Numbered from the stretch's first letter, positions 1-9,589 are shown. The stretch: 64,000 nucleotides of DNA from Streptomyces sp. XD-27 (GCF_030553055.1 NZ_CP130713.1:5828001-5892000); one strand, 5' to 3'. Numbers and translations: made by a program. Notes: generated by a model from the letters alone, not told the origin.

Positions 1-2805
1 GGGCCCTGGCCGAGCTCGGAGCGGGCGAACTGCCCGGTGCTGCCCGAGTCGCGGTCGCGACCGCTCTCCGGCCGGGAGAACGGGGACGGCGCGTCGGCCT
101 CGTCGTGGCCGCGCGGCGCGTCCGCCGCGTCACGCTGCGGCGTGGGCCAGTCGTCCTCGCCCGCCGCGGCGCGGCGCGCACCCCAGCTGGTGCCGGGCTG
201 CTGCGCGCCCGGCAGTTCCGGCGCGGCACCGCGCTGCGGAAGCTGCGGACGGTCGGCCGGGTCGGCAGGCTCCTCCGTACGGCCCGGGGCACCGGTCGGC
301 GGGGCCACGGACGCGGACTCGCCGCCGCGCACCGGGAGCGAGGGTCGGCCACCGGCGGCACCGGTCGCGCCCTGGGCGTCACCGAAGGGCCGGCCCGACT
401 CGAACAGGCTCCCACCGGTCGGCGCACCGCTCCGGCCGCCGTTCGGCGCACCCGAGCCGCCGCCCACCGGGCGCTGGGGGAGGCCGCTGCCGGGCAGCGC
501 GGGCCGCGCCGCGGAACCGGGGACCTGGCGCCGAGACGGGGCGGAGCCGAGCAGTCCGGCGCCGCCGCCCGTGCCGCCCGCGACGGGCGCGCCGGGACCC
601 GAGGGCACCCCGGGCTTGCCGCCTGCCGCCGCACCCGGCTTCTTGCCGCCCTGGGCGACGTCCACCGGAAGCATGACCAGGGCCGTGGTGCCGCCCGAGT
701 CGGACGGCCGCAGCTGGATCCGGATGCCGTGCCGCAGGGACAGGCGGCCGACCACGAACAGACCCATCCGGCGGGACACCGAGACGTCCACGGTGGGCGG
801 GCTGGCCAGCCGCTCGTTGATCGCGGCCAGGTCCTCGGGGACAGGCCGATACCGGTGTCGTGGATCTCCACCAGCACGCGGCCGTCGGGCAGCGCGTGAC
901 CGGTGACCTTGACCTTGGTCTGCGGGGAGGAGAACGAGGTGGCGTTCTCCAGCAGCTCGGCGAGCAGGTGCACGAGGTCGTTGACCACGCGGCCGGCGAC
1001 CTCGGTGGCCGGGACCGCGCTGAGTTCGATGCGCTCGTACTGCTCCACCTCGGACGCGGCGGCACGCAGCACGTCGACCAGCGGCACCGGCCGCGTCCAG
1101 CGGCGCCCCGGCTCCTCACCCGCGAGAACCAGCAGGTTCTCGCCGTTCCGGCGCATACGGGTCGCCAGGTGGTCCAGCTTGAACAGCGACGAGAGCTGGT
1201 CCGGGTCCGCCTCGCGGGACTCCAGCTCGGAGATCAGCGACAGCTGGCGCTGGATGAGGCCCTGGCTACGGCGCGAGAGGTTGGTGAACATCGCGTTGAC
1301 GTTGCCCCGCAGCAGCGCCTGCTCGGCGGCCAGTCGGACCGCCTCGCGGTGGACGTCGTCGAAGGCCGCGGCCACCTTTCCGATCTCGTCCCGGCTGTGC
1401 ACACCGACGGACTCCACCGAGGTGTCGACGTCCTGCGGGTCGGACTCGGACAGCTGCTTGACGAGCTCGGGCAGCCGCTTCTGGGCGACTTCCTGCGCGG
1501 TGTCCTGCAGCCGGCGCAGCGAGCGCACCATCGAGCGGGCCACGACGAACGCGCCGACCAGCGAGACGCCGAGCACCAGCAGGATCAGCGCACCGTTGAG
1601 CCACGCCTCCTGCTCCGCGTCGTCGCGCAGCTCGCGCGCCTTCTGCTCCATCTCGGTCAGCAGCGTCCGCTCGATCTTCGACATCTCCGTCAGCTTGATC
1701 GAGTCCTGGTCGTACCAGTCCAGGTAGCTGCGGTCCTCGGAGGTGATGCCGTTGGGGTCGCGCATCACGCGCTCCGCGTACTTGTTCGCGGAGGTGATGT
1801 CGGGCCGGCCGCCGTCCAGCGGCGCCAGCAGGACGGAGGCGGACTCCGGCCCGCGGATGTCGGTGAACCGCCCCAGCGCGTCGTCCTCCTTCTCCAGCGC
1901 GGACTTGCCGAACCGGAGGTCGTTGGGGACAGCCGCGGGCCCTTGGGGTTGGCCAGCCCGGCGCTGATGATCGCGCGCTGCATGGACGCGTACTCCTTGG
2001 CGTAGGAGAACGTCGCCAGCGCACGCGTCTTCTGGATCATGTCGCGGTTGCTGGTGGCCTGCGCCATGTCCTGGGAGAGCGCCAGCAGCGAGGTGATGAG
2101 TTCGTTGTAGCTCTGGACGGTCTGCGCGACGTACTCGCGGTCGCCGTACGCGTCGTCCCGGAGCGCGCGGATCTTGTCCAGCTGCTGGTTGATGTCGACC
2201 AGCGTGGACTGCACGCCGATCATCGTGGAGTCGCCCTGGTCGACGTCCTCGGTGGCGCGCTTGAACGCCGAGATGGCGCGGGTGGTCTTCTCCCGCGTGG
2301 AGACGACGCGGTCGTCCTTCTCGTTGCCGCCCCCGGCCAGCGGGCCCGCCGACTTGTCGCGCTCCTCCTGGAGCGCGTCGGCGAGCTGGGTGGCCTGCTG
2401 CGTCATCTCGGTGAGCAGCTTCATGTGGTCCAGCTGCTCGATGTTGTCCAGCGAGTAGTCGATACGCAGCGCGCCCAGGGTCGTCGCGGCGACCACGGGG
2501 AGCGCGAGCAGCGAGACGAGTCGGGTGCTGATGCGCCAGTTGCGCAGGGCTATTCGGCGGCCGGGCCCCGTGGGGCCCTTCGGCCGCGGACGGTCGGTGC
2601 CGTCGGCGCCGCCCGGGACGCTCGGCTGGGGGCCGGAGCCGGGCTCGGAGCCATGATCGCCCGGCGTCTGACCGGAGCTCTGGACGCGCTGGGGCGAGGA
2701 GCCGCGGTCAGTCACCCCGCGCGGCTCCGGTTCCGCCGAAGCTTCCCCTATGCCCCGGGGGGCCTGGGGAGACCCCTTGTCATCCCTCTTGAAACGTCCC
2801 TGCAC
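1..2805 (-). pseudogene. cvnA1: Conservon-1 type sensor histidine kinase (nitrate/nitrite-sensing domain), frameshifted as read and cut by the window edge
   Basis: This is a membrane sensor kinase of the kind that heads Streptomyces conservons; the partner CvnB-D genes would lie beyond base 1. A GTG at 2803-2805 opens VQGRFKRD, followed by a Pro/Gly-rich cytoplasmic stretch, a membrane segment (VSLLALPVVAATTLGALRI) and a helical NIT-type sensor domain. A second membrane segment (GALILLVLGVSLVGAFVVA), a HAMP-like linker, an H-box region (FKLDHLATRMRRN) and an HATPase domain (HLLAELLENA, then IHDTGIGLS) follow. The reading frame breaks twice, near 1925-1928 and near 837-840. At both places one extra C on the coding strand restores the family sequence (LSPNDLRFGKS and IGLSPEDLAAINERLASPP). 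The Pro/Gly-rich C-terminus runs off the window. The breaks may be sequencing errors or real decay. Assignment to cvnA1 rests on synteny as well as domains. Confidence 0.82.
2740..2776. repeat. GC-rich palindrome-like segment inside the cvnA1 N-terminus
   Basis: A run of C and G blocks with a dyad around CCCCGGGGGG falls in the part of the kinase that encodes KGSPQAPRGIG, between the conserved start and SAEPEPRG. It resembles the better-defined mini-repeats at 18181, 47684 and 51405, but it lacks their paired five-base runs, so membership of that family is tentative. Confidence 0.3.
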
Positions 2806-3370
2806 TAGCGTCGCAACCTCTGGACCAGGCGTCCCGCCGGTGGTTCGGCGGAACGGTGTCGTCGATGGGAACCGCGGCCCCCGTAGCGGTCGTGAGTGAC
2901 CGGCGCGCACACCTTTCGTGTCGAGAGGAGCCCCCGCCGCGTGGCACCTCGTCGTGCTGCGCCCCCTGCGCGCCGGTTGATTCTTACGGCGGTTCGAGGA
3001 ATTCCAGCACAGGGCCGGAGGCTCCAACAAGGGCGTCGTGTCACCCAGTGAGACGGTTAACCCTGCGTGGGTGTTGCATTACGGGACGTAGAAAGCCGCA
3101 TCGGTGATAACGGACTTATCCAGGCGAAATCCGTGTGGGCGCCTGGTGTCCCGGTAGTCATGGTCGAGAGCGGAACGTCGGCTTCCGTTACGGAATGTCC
3201 GTTTCTACTGTGCGGGTCGAGTGTCCCTTTTGTGGCATTTAGTGGCGCGCTCGTGAGCAAACTCACATGATGATCGCGACTTCTTGCCCCGATTGGTGGG
3301 CATGGGCGCGTCTAGCCTGACGCTTGACATAAGCGGCCCAAATGACAAGACGCACCGGGAGTCGACGCAC
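2806..3370. other. Intergenic region between cvnA1 and a small divergent gene
   Basis: About 565 bases without a convincing gene; the short open frames here have poor codon bias. It should hold the cvnA1 promoter on the minus strand and the small-gene promoter on the plus strand. For the latter, TTGCCC at 3288-3293, 18 bases, then TAGCCT at 3312-3317 is a possible -35/-10 pair. GC content falls around 3090-3350, as expected for a regulatory region. Confidence 0.4.
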
Positions 3371-3544
3371 GTGAAGACGACGATGATGTTCCGCACCATA
3401 GCCAACCCGCGGCGCACCACGCTGGCGCACCTGAAGGACGCCGACGAACTGGCCGTGCCCGAGCAGCCGGAGCACCCCGTCGACCTTCCCACCGCGACCG
3501 CCAACCCCAGGCGCACGGTCCTGATGGAGGCGCCCACCGCCTGA
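3371..3544 (+). CDS. Small repeat-containing peptide of unknown function (57 aa)
   Basis: I do not recognise this protein. A GTG at 3371 is preceded by GGGAG at 3357-3361 with nine bases of spacing, a good ribosome site. The product begins VKTTMMFRTI and carries ANPRRTTL at about residues 11-18 and a second copy, ANPRRTVL, at about residues 44-51. An acidic, proline-rich linker (DELAVPEQPEHPVDLP) separates them, and it ends EAPTA. There is no signal peptide, membrane segment or cysteine. It is transcribed away from the conservon-1 kinase gene. The duplicated basic motif and strong RBS argue for a real gene. A leader or precursor peptide is possible but unproven. Confidence 0.6.
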   Translation: MKTTMMFRTIANPRRTTLAHLKDADELAVPEQPEHPVDLPTATANPRRTVLMEAPTA

Positions 3545-3666
3545 GCCGGTCCCCCCGCGGGCGCCGCGGGGGCACGCCCATCCACAGGCGGGCGCACGCT
3601 GTCAAGGGGAGCGATAGCCTTCAGGCGTCAGTCTCCTGTCAGCTCAGTGAAGGGCGCGAGCTTCCC

Positions 3667-4449
3667 GTGCGCATCGCCAGATTCTCCCTCGACGGCAACG
3701 TCGCCTACGGCGTCGTCGAAGGGGACGCCCATACCCAGGGCGGCCCCGTCATCGACATCATCAAGGGCATTCCCTACGGCGATTTCGAACGCTCGGGCAC
3801 GAAGATCCCGCTGGACAAGGTCCGGCTGCTCTCTCCGGTCCTGCCCAACAAGATCGTCGCGATCGGCCGTAACTACGCCGAACACGCCGCCGAGCTGGGC
3901 AACGACGTCCCCGACGTCCCCGTCGCCTTCTTCAAGCCCGCCACCTCGGTGATCGGCCCCGGCGACCCCATCGCGTACCCCTCGTTCTCCGAAGAGGTCC
4001 ACCACGAGGCCGAGCTGGCCGTGGTCATCGGCCGGATGTGCCGGGAAGTACCGCGCGAGCGCGTCAAGGACGTGATCCTCGGCTACACCTGCGCCAACGA
4101 CGTCACCGCGCGCGATGTGCAGCGCCGCGAGCAGCAGTGGGCCAGGGCCAAGGGCTTCGACACCTCCTGCCCGCTGGGCCCCTGGGTGGAGACCGACCTC
4201 GACCCGCACAACCTCGGCATCATGTGCACCGTCAACGGCCAACAGCGCCAGCTGGGCCGTACGAGCGACATGGTGCGCTCGGTCGAGGACCTGATCGTGC
4301 ACATCACCGAGGCGATGACGCTGCTTCCCGGCGACGTCGTCCTCACCGGCACCCCCGCGGGTGTCGGACCCCTGGTCGTCGGCGACGAGGTCGCCGTCAC
4401 CATCGAAGGCATCGGCACTCTCACCAACAAGGTGATCAAGCGTGGCTAA
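3667..4449 (+). CDS. Fumarylacetoacetate hydrolase-family protein (FAHD1-like)
   Basis: A 260-residue, probably cytosolic enzyme of the FAH superfamily, which cleaves or isomerises acylpyruvates and related oxo-acids at a divalent metal. [12 protein letters not shown] lies near residues 68-78, the metal ligands appear as the E-A-E of [10 protein letters not shown] (E114, E116) and D145 in [10 protein letters not shown], and [12 protein letters not shown] and [10 protein letters not shown] follow. The N-terminal domain is short, as in bacterial FAHD1-like proteins. A GTG start at 3667 gives the conserved RIARFSLDG. The stop overlaps the gltX GTG by eight bases, so the two are probably translationally coupled. 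The substrate cannot be read from the sequence; acylpyruvase, oxaloacetate decarboxylase or hydroxyhepta-diene-dioate isomerase are all possible. Confidence 0.9.
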   Translation: MRIARFSLDGNVAYGVVEGDAHTQGGPVIDIIKGIPYGDFERSGTKIPLDKVRLLSPVLPNKIVAIGRNYAEHAAELGNDVPDVPVAFFKPATSVIGPGDPIAYPSFSEEVHHEAELAVVIGRMCREVPRERVKDVILGYTCANDVTARDVQRREQQWARAKGFDTSCPLGPWVETDLDPHNLGIMCTVNGQQRQLGRTSDMVRSVEDLIVHITEAMTLLPGDVVLTGTPAGVGPLVVGDEVAVTIEGIGTLTNKVIKRG

Positions 4450-5920
4450 CGGACCTGTCCGCGTACGTTTCTGTCCCTCCCCGACCGGCAACCCGCACGT
4501 GGGTCTGGTCCGCACCGCCCTGTTCAACTGGGCCTACGCCCGCCACACCGGCGGCACCCTGGTCTTCCGCATCGAGGACACCGACGCGGCCCGGGACTCC
4601 GAGGAGTCCTACCGCCAGCTCCTGGACTCGTTCCACTGGCTGGGCTTCGACTGGGACGAGGGCCCCGAGGTCGGCGGCCCGCACGCCCCGTACCGCCAGT
4701 CCCAGCGCATGGACATCTACAAGGACATCGCGGCCAAGCTCCTGGACGGCGGTCACGCCTACCGCTGCTACTGCACCACCGAGGAGCTCGACGCCCGCCG
4801 CGAGGCCGCCCGCGCCGCCGGGAAGCCCTCCGGGTACGACGGCCAGTGCCGCGTCCTGACCGCCGAGCAGGCGGCCGCGTACGAGGCCGAGGGCCGTCCC
4901 GCGATCGTCCGCTTCCGGATGCCCGACGAGGCGATCACCTTCACGGACCTGGTCCGCGGCGAGGTGACCGTCACGCCGGAGAACGTCTCGGACTACGGCA
5001 TCATCCGTGCCAACGGCGCCCCGCTCTACACGCTCGTCAACCCGATCGACGACGCTCTGATGGAGATCACCCACGTCCTGCGCGGCGAGGACCTGCTCTC
5101 CTCCACCCCGCGCCAGATCGCGCTCTACCGGGCATTGATCGAGCTGGGTGTGGCCAAGCGGGTCCCGGAGTTCGGCCACCTTCCGTACGTGATGGGCGAG
5201 GGCAACAAGAAGCTCTCCAAGCGCGACCCGCAGGCCTCGCTCAACCTCTACCGCGAGCGCGGCTTCCTGCCCGAGGGGCTGCTCAACTACCTCTCGCTGC
5301 TCGGCTGGTCCTTCTCCGCGGACCGCGACCTCTTCACGGTCGCCGAGCTGATCGAGAAGTTCGACATCGCGGACGTGAACGCCAACCCGGCCCGCTTCGA
5401 CCTGAAGAAGGCCGAGGCGATCAACGCCGACCACATCCGCATGCTCGATGTGAAGGCCTTCACCGAGGCCTGTGAGCCCTGGCTGCGGGCCCCGCACGCC
5501 AACTGGGACCCGGAGGACTTCGACCGGGCCGCGTGGGAGGCCATCGCCCCGCACGCGCAGACCCGCCTGACCGTCCTGTCCGACATCACGGCCAACGTCG
5601 ACTTCCTGTTCCGCAAGGAGCCGGTCGAGGACGAGGCGTCGTGGGCCAAGGCCATGAAGGGCGACCCGGCCGCCCTGCTGACCACCGCCCGCGCCAAGCT
5701 GGAGGCGGCGGACTGGTCGAGCGCGGAGTCCCTCAAGGAGGCCGTCCTGGCCGCCGGCGAGGAGCACGGCCTCAAGCTCGGCAAGGCGCAGGCCCCGGTC
5801 CGCGTCGCCGTCACCGGCCGTACGGTCGGACTGCCGCTGTTCGAGTCCCTGGAGGTCCTGGGCCGCGAGCGCACGCTGGCGCGGATCGACGCGGCGCTGG
5901 CCAAGCTGGCCGCCGCCTGA
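4442..5920 (+). CDS. gltX: Glutamyl-tRNA synthetase
   Basis: Class I synthetase of 492 residues that charges tRNA-Glu. The HIGH-type signature is [12 protein letters not shown] at residues 10-21, the KMSKS-type loop is KLSKR at 257-261, and a helical anticodon-binding domain fills the C-terminal third. Actinobacteria generally lack glutaminyl-tRNA synthetase, so this enzyme is expected also to mischarge tRNA-Gln for GatCAB to amidate; that is family knowledge, not visible here. The GTG start at 4442 sits inside the end of the upstream hydrolase gene. A tRNA-Gln/Glu array begins about 130 bases downstream, placing the enzyme beside its own substrates. Confidence 0.97.
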   Translation: MANGPVRVRFCPSPTGNPHVGLVRTALFNWAYARHTGGTLVFRIEDTDAARDSEESYRQLLDSFHWLGFDWDEGPEVGGPHAPYRQSQRMDIYKDIAAKLLDGGHAYRCYCTTEELDARREAARAAGKPSGYDGQCRVLTAEQAAAYEAEGRPAIVRFRMPDEAITFTDLVRGEVTVTPENVSDYGIIRANGAPLYTLVNPIDDALMEITHVLRGEDLLSSTPRQIALYRALIELGVAKRVPEFGHLPYVMGEGNKKLSKRDPQASLNLYRERGFLPEGLLNYLSLLGWSFSADRDLFTVAELIEKFDIADVNANPARFDLKKAEAINADHIRMLDVKAFTEACEPWLRAPHANWDPEDFDRAAWEAIAPHAQTRLTVLSDITANVDFLFRKEPVEDEASWAKAMKGDPAALLTTARAKLEAADWSSAESLKEAVLAAGEEHGLKLGKAQAPVRVAVTGRTVGLPLFESLEVLGRERTLARIDAALAKLAAA

Positions 5921-5941
5921 CGCGGCCAGCGGTTACCCGTT

Positions 5942-5970
5942 TTGGTGGCCCGTCCACCATCGGGTAATGT
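5942..5970 (+). promoter_or_regulatory. Likely promoter of the tRNA array
   Basis: TTGGTG at 5942-5947 and TAATGT at 5965-5970 are separated by 17 bases, a fair vegetative -35/-10 pair, about 80 bases before the first tRNA. A short inverted repeat (GGTGG...CCACC, 5944-5958) lies within the spacer. Assigned by pattern only. Confidence 0.4.
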
Positions 5971-6052
5971 TCTTCCTGCGCCGCCCGGGCGGGCCGAAAG
6001 GCCGGAACGGGAAGCGCAGCCAAACAAAACCCCACAGGGGGTTGCGTTTTGG

Positions 6053-6124
6053 TGGGGTATGGTGTAATTGGCAGCACGAGTGATTCTGGTTCACTTAGTC
6101 TAGGTTCGAGTCCTGGTACCCCAG
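6053..6124 (+). tRNA. tRNA-Gln (anticodon CTG)
   Basis: A 72-base cloverleaf. The acceptor stem pairs TGGGGTA (6053-6059) with TACCCCA (6117-6123), and the discriminator is G. The anticodon stem AGTGA/TCACT closes the loop TTCTGGT with anticodon CTG at 6086-6088, and the T arm contains GGTTCGAGTCC. CCA is not encoded. Confidence 0.95.
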
Positions 6125-6166
6125 CAGGAAATCTTCATCGCATGATTTCCTGTCCAGCAGGACCAA

Positions 6167-6239
6167 GCCCCCGTTGTGTAGCGGCCTAGCACGCTGCCCT
6201 CTCAAGGCAGTAGCGCCGGTTCGAATCCGGTCGGGGGTA
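6167..6239 (+). tRNA. tRNA-Glu (anticodon CTC), copy 1
   Basis: A 73-base cloverleaf with acceptor GCCCCCG paired to CGGGGGT (a G-T first pair) and discriminator A. The anticodon stem CTGCC/GGCAG holds CTC at 6201-6203. This copy differs from copies 2 and 3 only in a T-A pair of the anticodon stem where the others have C-G, a compensated change. Confidence 0.95.
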
Positions 6240-6274
6240 CTGATCTCGGAACTCATGTAGACGAGATCGCTAGA

Positions 6275-6347
6275 GCCCCCGTTGTGTAGCGGCCTAGCAC
6301 GCCGCCCTCTCAAGGCGGTAGCGCCGGTTCGAATCCGGTCGGGGGTA
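6275..6347 (+). tRNA. tRNA-Glu (anticodon CTC), copy 2
   Basis: Same fold as copy 1, with anticodon CTC at 6309-6311 and anticodon stem CCGCC/GGCGG. Identical in sequence to copy 3. Confidence 0.95.
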
Positions 6348-6363
6348 CTGGTCTATACCACCA

Positions 6364-6435
6364 TGGGCTATGGTGTAATTGGCAGCACGAGTGATTCTGG
6401 TTCATTTAGTCTAGGTTCGAGTCCTGGTAGCCCAG
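6364..6435 (+). tRNA. tRNA-Gln (anticodon CTG), diverged copy
   Basis: A 72-base cloverleaf with anticodon CTG at 6397-6399. Relative to the first tRNA-Gln, acceptor pair 5:68 is switched from G-C to C-G (TGGGCTA paired with TAGCCCA), and one anticodon-stem pair is a G-T wobble (TCATT instead of TCACT). The fold is intact, so it should be functional. Confidence 0.95.
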
Positions 6436-6454
6436 CTGGATCATTCTGATCCAC

Positions 6455-6527
6455 GCCCCCGTTGTGTAGCGGCCTAGCACGCCGCCCTCTCAAGGCGGTA
6501 GCGCCGGTTCGAATCCGGTCGGGGGTA
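6455..6527 (+). tRNA. tRNA-Glu (anticodon CTC), copy 3
   Basis: Anticodon CTC at 6489-6491; identical to copy 2. It is the last gene of the array and is followed by a strong hairpin terminator. Confidence 0.95.
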
Positions 6528-6537
6528 CACATCAGGG

Positions 6538-6565
6538 AAGGCCCTCCACTTCGGTGGAGGGCCTT
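6538..6565. terminator. Terminator of the tRNA array, probably shared with ndgR
   Basis: A perfect 12-bp stem (AAGGCCCTCCAC and its complement) capped by a TTCG tetraloop lies between the last tRNA and the convergent ndgR stop. The trailing T run is weak, as is common in high-GC genomes. It can serve both strands. Confidence 0.75.
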
Positions 6566-6574
6566 CTCCGTTTC

Positions 6575-7291
6575 TCACCCCGTGCGGCGCAGGGCCTCGG
6601 ACAGGCGGGCGGCCGCGTCGATGACCGCCTGGGCGTGCATCCGGCCCGGGTGCCGGGTCAGCCGCTCGATCGGCCCGGAGACCGACACCGCGGCCACCAC
6701 GCGGTTGGACGGGCCGCGCACGGGCGCGGAGACCGATGCCACGCCCGGCTCCCGCTCACCGATCGACTGGGCCCAGCCGCGCCGCCGTACGCCCGACAGG
6801 GCCGTCGCCGTGAAGCGGGCGCCCTGCAGGCCGCGGTGCAGCCGCTCCGGCTCCTCCCAGGCCATCAGCACCTGCGCCGCGGAGCCGGCCTTCATCGGCA
6901 GCGTGGAGCCGACGGGCACGGTGTCGCGCAGGCCGGACAGCCGCTCGGCCGCCGCCACGCAGATCCGCATGTCGCCCTGGCGCCGGTAGAGCTGCGCGCT
7001 CTCCCCGGTGACGTCGCGTAGGTGCGTGAGTACGGGGCCGGCCGTGGCGAGCAGCCGGTCCTCGCCGGCCGCCGCGGCCAGCTCCGCCAGCCGCGGGCCG
7101 AGTATGAAGCGGCCCTGCATGTCGCGCGCCACCATCCGGTGGTGTTCGAGCGCGACCGCGAGCCGGTGCGCCGTGGGGCGCGCGAGTCCGGTGGCTCCGA
7201 CCAGCCCCGCGAGGGTGGCCGGACCGGACTCCAGAGCGCTCAGCACCAGTGCTGCCTTGTCGAGAACGCCGACGCCGCTAGAGTTGTCCAT
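6575..7291 (-). CDS. ndgR: IclR-family regulator NdgR
   Basis: A 238-residue IclR-type regulator. MDNSSGVGVLDKAALVLSAL starts a winged helix-turn-helix with recognition region GLARPTAHRLAVALEHH at about 34-50. The C-terminal effector-binding domain includes VPVGSTLPMKAGSAAQVLMAW. It lies divergent to leuC, the arrangement in which NdgR is known in Streptomyces to control leucine and other amino-acid genes and, indirectly, antibiotic production. The ATG at 7289-7291 is preferred because the conserved sequence begins there; the longer open frame upstream runs through the promoter region. A 29-bp nested palindrome begins nine bases upstream of the start codon and is the likely binding site. Confidence 0.93.
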   Translation of the reverse strand: MDNSSGVGVLDKAALVLSALESGPATLAGLVGATGLARPTAHRLAVALEHHRMVARDMQGRFILGPRLAELAAAAGEDRLLATAGPVLTHLRDVTGESAQLYRRQGDMRICVAAAERLSGLRDTVPVGSTLPMKAGSAAQVLMAWEEPERLHRGLQGARFTATALSGVRRRGWAQSIGEREPGVASVSAPVRGPSNRVVAAVSVSGPIERLTRHPGRMHAQAVIDAAARLSEALRRTG

Positions 7292-7299
7292 GCAACGAT

Positions 7300-7328
7300 A
7301 CTTGCGTCTCACACTGTGAAACGCAAGT
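7300..7328. promoter_or_regulatory. 29-bp nested palindrome in the ndgR-leuC spacer (probable NdgR operator)
   Basis: Outer arms ACTTGCGT (7300-7307) and ACGCAAGT (7321-7328) and inner arms TCACA (7309-7313) and TGTGA (7315-7319) share one centre at 7314. Only one pair (7308/7320) is mismatched. IclR proteins bind such sites between themselves and a divergent target. It lies in the ndgR 5' region and about 100 bases before leuC, so it could control both. Confidence 0.75.
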
Positions 7329-7430
7329 TCAATTTTCCGGCGGAACCGCCACTCTGTAATTGCGGCCCGGGACCAGGGCCCGCAGTCCACACGAGTTGGG
7401 CCGGCGACGTTGCCGGCCGGAGGGAAAGCG

Positions 7431-8864
7431 ATGGGACGGACACTCGCGGAGAAGGTCTGGGACGACCACGTCGTCCGGCGCGCCGAAGGCGAGCCCGACC
7501 TGCTCTTCATCGATCTGCACCTGCTGCACGAGGTGACCAGCCCGCAGGCTTTCGACGGCCTCCGCAAGGCCGGGCGCCCGGTGCGGCGCACCGACCTCAC
7601 CATCGCGACCGAGGACCACAACACCCCGACCATCGACATCGACAAGCCCATCGCGGACCCCGTCTCGCGGGCCCAGTTGGAGACGCTGCGCAAGAACTGC
7701 GCGGAGTTCGGTGTCCGGCTGCATCCGCTCGGTGACGTGGAGCAGGGCGTCGTCCACGTGGTGGGACCGCAGCTGGGCCTGACCCAGCCGGGCACCACCG
7801 TGGTCTGCGGCGACAGCCACACCTCCACGCACGGCGCCTTCGGCGCGCTGGCGTTCGGCATCGGCACCAGCCAGGTCGAGCACGTGCTGGCCACCCAGAC
7901 GCTGCCGCTGGCGCCCTTCAAGACCATGGCGATCACCGTCGAGGGCGAGCTGCCCGAGGGCGTCACCGCCAAGGACCTGATCCTGGCGATCATCGCGAAG
8001 ATCGGCACCGGCGGCGGCCAGGGCTACGTCATCGAGTACCGCGGCTCCGCCATCGAGAAGCTGTCGATGGAAGCCCGGATGACCGTGTGCAACATGTCCA
8101 TCGAGGCGGGCGCGCGGGCGGGCATGATCGCCCCCGACGAGACCACCTTCGCCTACCTCAAGGGCCGCCCGCACGCCCCCGAGGGCGCCGACTGGGACGC
8201 CGCCGTCGACTACTGGCGCACGCTGCGCACCGACGACGACGCCGTCTTCGACCACGAGGTCGTCATCGACGCCGCCGCGCTGTCCCCGTTCGTCACCTGG
8301 GGCACCAACCCCGGGCAGGGCGCCCCGCTGTCGGCGTCGGTCCCCGACCCCGCCTCGTACACCGACCCCAGCGAGCGGCACGCCGCCGAGAAGGCCCTGG
8401 AATACATGGGCCTGACGGCGGGTCAGCCGCTGCGGGACATCGGTGTCGACACGGTCTTCGTGGGCTCCTGCACCAACGGCCGGATCGAGGACCTGCGCTC
8501 CGCCGCCGAGGTGCTGCAGGGCCGTTCCGTCGCCGAGGGCGTACGGATGCTGGTCGTACCCGGCTCGGTACGGGTCGCCCTCCAGGCCGTCGAGGAGGGG
8601 CTGGACAAGGTGTTCACCGCGGCCGGCGCCGAATGGCGGCACGCGGGCTGCTCGATGTGCCTGGGCATGAACCCCGACCAGCTCGCCCCCGGCGAGCGGT
8701 CGGCGTCCACCTCCAACCGCAACTTCGAGGGCCGGCAGGGCAAGGGCGGCCGGACCCATCTGGTCTCGCCGCAGGTCGCCGCCGCCACCGCGGTCCTCGG
8801 CCACCTGGCCTCGCCCGCCGATCTGACCGACCTCTCTGCCGTCCCCGCGCCCGCCGGAGTCTGA
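7431..8864 (+). CDS. leuC: 3-isopropylmalate dehydratase large subunit
   Basis: A 477-residue aconitase-family subunit that, with LeuD, isomerises 2-isopropylmalate to 3-isopropylmalate in leucine synthesis. It begins [15 protein letters not shown]. The Fe-S cysteines fall at C347 (VGSCTNGR), C407 and C410 (GCSMCLGMN), and the [21 protein letters not shown] block is intact. GGAGGG at 7419-7424 decides the ATG at 7431 over an in-frame ATG 21 bases upstream. The leuD gene follows after five bases, as one operon, opposite ndgR. Confidence 0.97.
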   Translation: MGRTLAEKVWDDHVVRRAEGEPDLLFIDLHLLHEVTSPQAFDGLRKAGRPVRRTDLTIATEDHNTPTIDIDKPIADPVSRAQLETLRKNCAEFGVRLHPLGDVEQGVVHVVGPQLGLTQPGTTVVCGDSHTSTHGAFGALAFGIGTSQVEHVLATQTLPLAPFKTMAITVEGELPEGVTAKDLILAIIAKIGTGGGQGYVIEYRGSAIEKLSMEARMTVCNMSIEAGARAGMIAPDETTFAYLKGRPHAPEGADWDAAVDYWRTLRTDDDAVFDHEVVIDAAALSPFVTWGTNPGQGAPLSASVPDPASYTDPSERHAAEKALEYMGLTAGQPLRDIGVDTVFVGSCTNGRIEDLRSAAEVLQGRSVAEGVRMLVVPGSVRVALQAVEEGLDKVFTAAGAEWRHAGCSMCLGMNPDQLAPGERSASTSNRNFEGRQGKGGRTHLVSPQVAAATAVLGHLASPADLTDLSAVPAPAGV

Positions 8865-8869
8865 TCACC

Positions 8870-9463
8870 ATGGAAGCCTTCACCACGCACACCGGCCGGG
8901 CCGTACCGCTGCGCCGCAGCAACGTCGACACCGACCAGATCATTCCCGCGCACTGGCTCAAGAAGGTCACCCGCGACGGCTTCGAGGACGGTCTGTTCGA
9001 GGCCTGGCGCAAGAACCCGGACTTCGTGCTGAACCAGGACGCGTACCAGGGCGCGACGGTCCTGGTCGCCGGTCCCGACTTCGGCACCGGCTCCTCCCGC
9101 GAGCACGCGGTGTGGGCGCTGCAGAACTACGGCTTCAAGGCCGTCATCTCCGCGCGCTTCGCCGATATCTTCCGGGGGAACTCGCTCAAGAACGGCCTGC
9201 TGACCGTCGTCCTGCCGCAGGAGACCGTGGACCGGCTGTGGGAGCTGGTCGAGGCCGACCCGACCACCGAGGTCACCGTCGACCTCGTCGACCGCCAGGT
9301 TCGCGCCGAGGGGATCACGGCTGATTTCGATCTTGACGAAAACGCCCGATGGAGGCTGCTGGAGGGGCTGGACGACATCAGCCTGACCCTCAGGCAGGAG
9401 GCCGACATCGCCGCGTACGAGGCCCGCCGACCCGCCTTCAAGCCCAGCACGGTTGGGGGCTGA
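8870..9463 (+). CDS. leuD: 3-isopropylmalate dehydratase small subunit
   Basis: A 197-residue swivel-domain subunit partnering Leu[20 protein letters not shown] near the N-terminus and [27 protein letters not shown] in the middle are family hallmarks. It starts five bases after the leuC stop, so it is co-transcribed and probably coupled. Normal length. Confidence 0.97.
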   Translation: MEAFTTHTGRAVPLRRSNVDTDQIIPAHWLKKVTRDGFEDGLFEAWRKNPDFVLNQDAYQGATVLVAGPDFGTGSSREHAVWALQNYGFKAVISARFADIFRGNSLKNGLLTVVLPQETVDRLWELVEADPTTEVTVDLVDRQVRAEGITADFDLDENARWRLLEGLDDISLTLRQEADIAAYEARRPAFKPSTVGG

Positions 9464-9589
9464 GCACCCCCGGTTCTCCTTGCGCAGAGCGCGTTTGACA
9501 CGATGCGTCGCCGGTCCACCGACCGGCGGCGCATCGGCGTGTTGAGGCCCCATGAGGCGACAACTCGCCGCAGATGGCACAATCAGCGC

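Noticed and set aside
860..2005. Long plus-strand open frames opposite cvnA1
   Set aside because: They are antisense shadows with His/Arg/Gln-rich sequence and no homology; the minus-strand kinase explains the region.
6095..6313. Short minus-strand open frame across the tRNA genes
   Set aside because: It overlaps three tRNA genes and its internal repeats come from the tRNA-Glu copies.
6053..6527. Integration (att) site within the tRNA array
   Set aside because: The tRNA genes are complete, no integrase is nearby, and the repeated sequence is explained by tRNA paralogy.
7329..8804. 491-residue minus-strand frame opposite leuC
   Set aside because: It mirrors the leuC codons in the antisense frame that high-GC DNA keeps open; leuC is certain.
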